Below, one piece after another: positions 60,424 through 64,000 of a DNA stretch of 64,000 bases. This stretch comes from UBA4416 sp943362175 (GTDB lineage Bacteria > Bacteroidota > Bacteroidia > B-17B0 > Aurantibacillaceae). Where the stretch lies: contig CALRIU020000004.1 in assembly GCA_943362175.1 (NCBI GenBank), forward strand, positions 186,001-250,000, in the 5' to 3' direction. Positions within the stretch are counted from its first letter, which is position 1. Every line of letters starts with the position of its first letter. The translations under genes were made by a program, and so were the position numbers. The notes under the pieces are model-generated. The model was not told where the DNA came from. It ran no database searches and was given only the letters and a program-made list of their open reading frames with translations.

Positions 60424-63400
60424 TTAGTGCGTTACAAAAAGTTTAACGGAAGCTTCGCTCTCATTGATCCGGAGTTTCACAAAGTACATTCCCTGGCTTA
60501 GCTCGCTTAGCATCACCTGGTGTGTATGCGCACCCGCTCCTTCCTGCGAGGCAGGAACAATGGTTTTCAGGGATTTTCCTACCACATCGTATAGCTCCAC
60601 CGATACCTCGGAAGCAGACGCCAGCGTGTATGCAATGGATACCTTGCCATTGGCAGGGTTAGGGTATACGTGGATGCTGTTTTCCGCTAAAGCAATGGAT
60701 TGAGGAACACTCACATTCTGAACAGGATTAATTCTTGCCGAATCCACAATAAAGTTGAGGTTGATGTAGGTATTGCTGCCAGTAGAAATCACGCGGTGGT
60801 AGGTTCCGTTGGTATCCAGCCCCGGGATATCCACGAGGATGAAATATTCTTCGCCTGCCGCGTTATTCGGTAGGCCCGAGAGGGTGTATGTGCCGTTGGA
60901 GCCGGTGACTGTTTGCGCAAACATATTGCCGCCCGGGTTTTTACCGCCTTTCACCACAATACCACCGATTGGGCTGCCCGGCGCAAGAGGACTGTAGGCA
61001 GAGCCCGGTCGCTGGCCGAAGCCCTGTCCCTCTTCAATTTTGCCGCTCATAGAGCCTGGTCCTGCCGGCAACGACGTTAAGGCTACCACGTTGATATCCT
61101 GAACATCAGCCGTCGCGCAGCTATGATTGATCTGGATAGCCGTTTTCCAGTTGATGGAGTTCAGGCCGTAAGTTACCTGCAGGCTGCTTGCGGAAGGAAC
61201 CGCTTTCACGATATAAATCCCATAGTTAACCGAAGCAAAATTATAACCACCGTTCGCGGCAATAGGCTGTGAAGTGACGGAGTCGAACTTGGTGAAGTAG
61301 GGCTCGTACTTATAAAGAATCGCCGTCCCCGGTACCGGCACAGAGGCTGTTGTAATGGTGCCGGTGATACCTGTGGCCGGTTTCACAAAAATGCTCAGGG
61401 TAGCTGTAGCAGAGCAGCTGTTGGTAGCCGTGCCGGTTACCGAGTATACCGTCGTGCTTGTCGGAGTCACCACCGTAGTCGCCGTTGTTGTACCGTCGTG
61501 AGCCCATACATAAGTTGAGGCGCCGCCGGCAGTCAGGGTCAGAGGCTCGGCCGGGCAGATGGAATAAGAAGGAGCCGTGATATTTACCGCAGGAGCATTC
61601 ACGGTGACGAATACCGATCCGGTGCTTACGGCAGGAGAGCCGTTGCACAGGATCTCGCAAATGTAATAGTTGCTTTGAGCCGGGTTGACGGTAATGGATG
61701 GATTGGCAACCGGACTTCCGACGTTGGTATAAGAGCTTCCGGTTGGTGAAGATTGCCACTGGTAGGTATAACCCGTATAGCCCGGAATGGTGGATGTAAT
61801 GCTTAGGGTGACAGCGGCATTGGGGCATACCGTGGCCGAACTTGCCGATACCGTCATGTTGGGAGGCAGGTTTTGTCCGCTGCAATTGGCAGGGAAGATA
61901 TAGACTGCATAATCTTCTGTTTCTCCGTAAGCATTTAGAATGATCGACCTTTCGGGTTGACCGCTCGGTGTGGTGCAGGCATCGCCTGCGCCCAGGGTAT
62001 TGCTGTAGATATTGCGCACGCGCATTTTGGTGAGGCCCGGTGATGCGGAGGCCGGAATCGTAAGTGTACCGGTGGCGGTATAGTTTCCGCTTCCTCCCGG
62101 ACCACCGATGTACGTGTATTCCCACGAGTCAAAGACACCGTTGTGATCGTAATCGATCCAGGCGCTCACATTCTCAGAAGCGTCGTTTCCGAGTGTCACA
62201 TCCAGCGTATAGGATACCCCCGCTGTAATGCTTGCCGTAGCTACCGTAGAAGAGTAATCCGTATAGCTGGTGGCGCTGCAGGTTGAGGTGTTGCTCAGGA
62301 CAGAGCCAAGCACCACGTTATTGATCTCGTCGCCGCCTGTACAGTCAATCACATCAGGAATACAGTAGCAGACATTGAAAGGGCTGATGCCTACAAGCAC
62401 AGAAGCAGAGTTCTGCGACAAGCCGCTTCCCACGCAGGTTACCACGCACCTGTAATAGGTGGCGATGGTCTGGCTGGAAACCGTGTAGGGCACGTAATTT
62501 TGGGAAGTCCCCAAATTGGTCCATGTGCTGTTGTTCAACGAATACTGCCACTGGTAGCTGTTACCCGTTACCTGGCTGTTGCCCGTTAAGTTCAGCGTCA
62601 GCGGTGAGTTGGCGCAGATGATTGTGGCGCTGCCCACTGCTGTGCCCGCCACCGGAGTGCCGGAGCAGCCTGCCGCTGCGTTGATAAAAATGCTGTAGTC
62701 AATCGTATGCCCGCTGTTTTCCGTTTGGGTACAAGGGTCAATGGTGTTCACCTGCGTGTTGTTCGATTCGGTTTTCAGCCTCATCACAGTTAAGCCGCCA
62801 ACGGCGGTATAAGGGATGGTTACTGGAACACTGAAAGCCATCGTGGTCTGCGATACGGAAGAGCCGATCATGATCTTCTCATAAGCATCAAAGGTGCCGC
62901 TGTGGTTGTAATCGATCCATCCCGTGGCATAGGTAATATCATTATAGCTCTCGATGTCCGTAGAAAGGGTATAGGTTTGTCCCGCCGTTACAGTACCTGT
63001 GGTAGCGGTAAAGTCTTCGTAGCCTGTGCCGCCGCAGGTCATGCTGCTGCTGTTGATGGCTGTAAAGGTTACGGCTGTAAAGAAGTTGTTGCCGCAGGAA
63101 ATGCTTCCCGGGTTACAGTAACACAGCAAAAATGAATTTTGATTCACCACTACCGGAGTTGAGGTCGAAGACAGGGCGCTGGCCGTGCAGGTCACAATGC
63201 AGCGGTAATGCGTGGTGGCTGTCTGTGTGCTCACAATATAAGGCACATAAGCCTGTGCGCTTCCCAGGTTGCTCCAGGCAGTACCGTTTGGCGAGGATTG
63301 CCATTGGAAGCTCATGCCCGTAGCGGCAGAAGTACCGCTTAGGTTGAGGGTGTAAGGCGAGTTGGAGCAAACGCTGGTAGCAGTGGATACCGCTGCTCCG

Positions 63401-64000
63401 GCCGTAGGCGTGCCTACACAGCCCGCAAGTCCTGTAATATCTACCAGGAAGTCCATCACCTGTCCGTTATAAGATAAGGAGCTGCAGGGGTCCTGGGCCT
63501 GGATGCCCGACTCCATCGCCAGCCTCATCCGTACCGTGCCGGCCTGCGCTGTAAAAGGAATCGTCACCTGCGAGGTGTAAGCCCCCGGAGCAGTACCGGT
63601 GGCGAGCTGGCTGTATTCCCAGGCATCGTAGACGCCGCTGTTGTTATAATCGATCCAGGCGCCGATCACAAAATTACCGCTTTGATTGGTGGTGGCATTA
63701 AACGTATAGGTCTGGCCCGCCGTTACCGAAATGGTGGGGACGATGCCGGCAAGGTCCTGGTAGCCGTTGCTGCCGGGGCTGCATACCGGGTTGTAGCCGG
63801 CGAGGGTGGCAAAGTCGATCCCGGTCATGTAATAACCGTAATCACAATCCAGGTTAGCCGCCGTGCAGAAACAATTCAAAATGCTTTTTTGAGTGATGCT
63901 CACCGGCGTGGAAGTGGAGGATGCTGCTGAGGCAACGCAGGTTGTAATGCAACGGTACCAGGTGGTTACAGTCTGGTTGCTGATCGCGTAGGTCCAGTTG
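60424..64000 (-). CDS. T9SS cargo with GEVED and Ig-like repeats (5' end outside window)
   Basis: The reading frame stays open to base 63999, so the start lies outside; at least 1191 residues are seen. The apparent start at 63903 is an internal GTG (Val in TPVSITQKS). It carries three alternations of a GEVED domain (WIDYNNSGVYDAWEYSQ; WIDYNHSGTFDAYEKI; WIDYDHNGVFDSWEYTY), each preceded by a C-x-C...C entry (CFCTAANLDC, CYCNPGSISC, CYCIPDVIDC), with Ig-like domains (YQWQSSPNGT type). The C-terminus is the shared ~300-residue module and type A sorting tail (VYPNPANGKVSIAYTL). Probably a secreted adhesin. Confidence 0.92.
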   Translation of the reverse strand, partial: NWTYAISNQTVTTWYRCITTCVASAASSTSTPVSITQKSILNCFCTAANLDCDYGYYMTGIDFATLAGYNPVCSPGSNGYQDLAGIVPTISVTAGQTYTFNATTNQSGNFVIGAWIDYNNSGVYDAWEYSQLATGTAPGAYTSQVTIPFTAQAGTVRMRLAMESGIQAQDPCSSLSYNGQVMDFLVDITGLAGCVGTPTAGAAVSTATSVCSNSPYTLNLSGTSAATGMSFQWQSSPNGTAWSNLGSAQAYVPYIVSTQTATTHYRCIVTCTASALSSTSTPVVVNQNSFLLCYCNPGSISCGNNFFTAVTFTAINSSSMTCGGTGYEDFTATTGTVTAGQTYTLSTDIESYNDITYATGWIDYNHSGTFDAYEKIMIGSSVSQTTMAFSVPVTIPYTAVGGLTVMRLKTESNNTQVNTIDPCTQTENSGHTIDYSIFINAAAGCSGTPVAGTAVGSATIICANSPLTLNLTGNSQVTGNSYQWQYSLNNSTWTNLGTSQNYVPYTVSSQTIATYYRCVVTCVGSGLSQNSASVLVGISPFNVCYCIPDVIDCTGGDEINNVVLGSVLSNTSTCSATSYTDYSSTVATASITAGVSYTLDVTLGNDASENVSAWIDYDHNGVFDSWEYTYIGGPGGSGNYTATGTLTIPASASPGLTKMRVRNIYSNTLGAGDACTTPSGQPERSIILNAYGETEDYAVYIFPANCSGQNLPPNMTVSASSATVCPNAAVTLSITSTIPGYTGYTYQWQSSPTGSSYTNVGSPVANPSITVNPAQSNYYICEILCNGSPAVSTGSVFVTVNAPAVNITAPSYSICPAEPLTLTAGGASTYVWAHDGTTTATTVVTPTSTTVYSVTGTATNSCSATATLSIFVKPATGITGTITTASVPVPGTAILYKYEPYFTKFDSVTSQPIAANGGYNFASVNYGIYIVKAVPSASSLQVTYGLNSINWKTAIQINHSCATADVQDINVVALTSLPAGPGSMSGKIEEGQGFGQRPGSAYSPLAPGSPIGGIVVKGGKNPGGNMFAQTVTGSNGTYTLSGLPNNAAGEEYFILVDIPGLDTNGTYHRVISTGSNTYINLNFIVDSARINPVQNVSVPQSIALAENSIHVYPNPANGKVSIAYTLASASEVSVELYDVVGKSLKTIVPASQEGAGAHTHQVMLSELSQGMYFVKLRINESEASVKLFVTH

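Noticed and set aside
54945..63900. Recombination or phase-variation system made from the shared T9SS blocks
   Set aside because: The shared blocks differ at many third positions, so there is no long exact repeat to recombine, and no invertase or recombinase is near.
63901..63903. GTG at 63903 as the true start of the third T9SS protein
   Set aside because: The frame continues upstream to the window edge with repeat-like residues (TTWYRCITTCVAS), so this GTG is an internal valine.

Overview
The window reads as chromosomal DNA of a member of the Bacteroidota. The evidence is type IX secretion (T9SS) C-terminal sorting tails on three large surface proteins, a two-component-style propeller fused to a SpoIIE phosphatase, TAnnTTTG-type -7 promoter boxes, MetK, PurS and BCAT versions typical of the phylum, and intergenic hairpin elements of the CTGAGCGGAGTCGAAG and GTCATGCTGAAC kind. 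Genus or family cannot be fixed from sequence reading alone. No phage, transposase, CRISPR or plasmid functions were seen.

Layout. 1-10,400: alaS facing a membrane-anchored M23 peptidase, an amino-acid permease, a lipoprotein, a secreted beta-lactamase-fold hydrolase, an Upf1-like helicase and mnmD. 10,400-18,250 (minus strand): GNAT, era, patatin phospholipase, two SGNH esterases, a FadL-type outer-membrane channel and a DUF2147 protein. 18,570-30,310 (minus strand): a fatty-acid block with two DUF4442 proteins, a Crp/Fnr regulator, a thioesterase fused to an acyl-CoA-binding protein domain, acyl-CoA dehydrogenase, M20 amidohydrolase, thiolase, a bifunctional hydroxyacyl-CoA dehydrogenase/enoyl-CoA hydratase, a MarR regulator and acyl-CoA synthetase. 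A nitronate-monooxygenase-like gene is divergent from the last of these. 31,500-35,140: a poorly conserved stretch between an initiator tRNA-Met and a tRNA-Asp, holding a frameshifted small acidic protein gene, an outer-membrane-protein remnant, a membrane protein and a compact four-gene cluster of unknown function. 35,370-50,460: mostly housekeeping and small conserved genes (lolA-like, aroE, SpoIIE phosphatase, lpxD, LysM/M23, ilvE, purS, metK, DUFs, acetyltransferases, MBL hydrolase, MFS). 50,470-64,000 (minus strand): manC, a propeller-SpoIIE sensor phosphatase and three adjacent T9SS cargo proteins. The last of these is cut by the window edge.

How genes work together. The main theme is lipid use: patatin and SGNH esterases could release acyl chains, FadL would admit them, FadD would activate them, and the dehydrogenase, bifunctional enzyme and thiolase would shorten them. 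The thioesterase-ACBP fusion and hotdog proteins could buffer acyl-CoA. A 12-14 bp palindrome (TTATGCATGCATAA and close variants) lies upstream of fadD, upstream of the DUF2147-FadL operon and in front of the MarR gene itself. This points to one fatty-acid regulon controlled by the MarR protein. This regulon and the thioesterase-ACBP fusion are the most interesting items. Next come the three T9SS proteins with a constant C-terminal module, the unknown four-gene cluster and the families of intergenic hairpin repeats.
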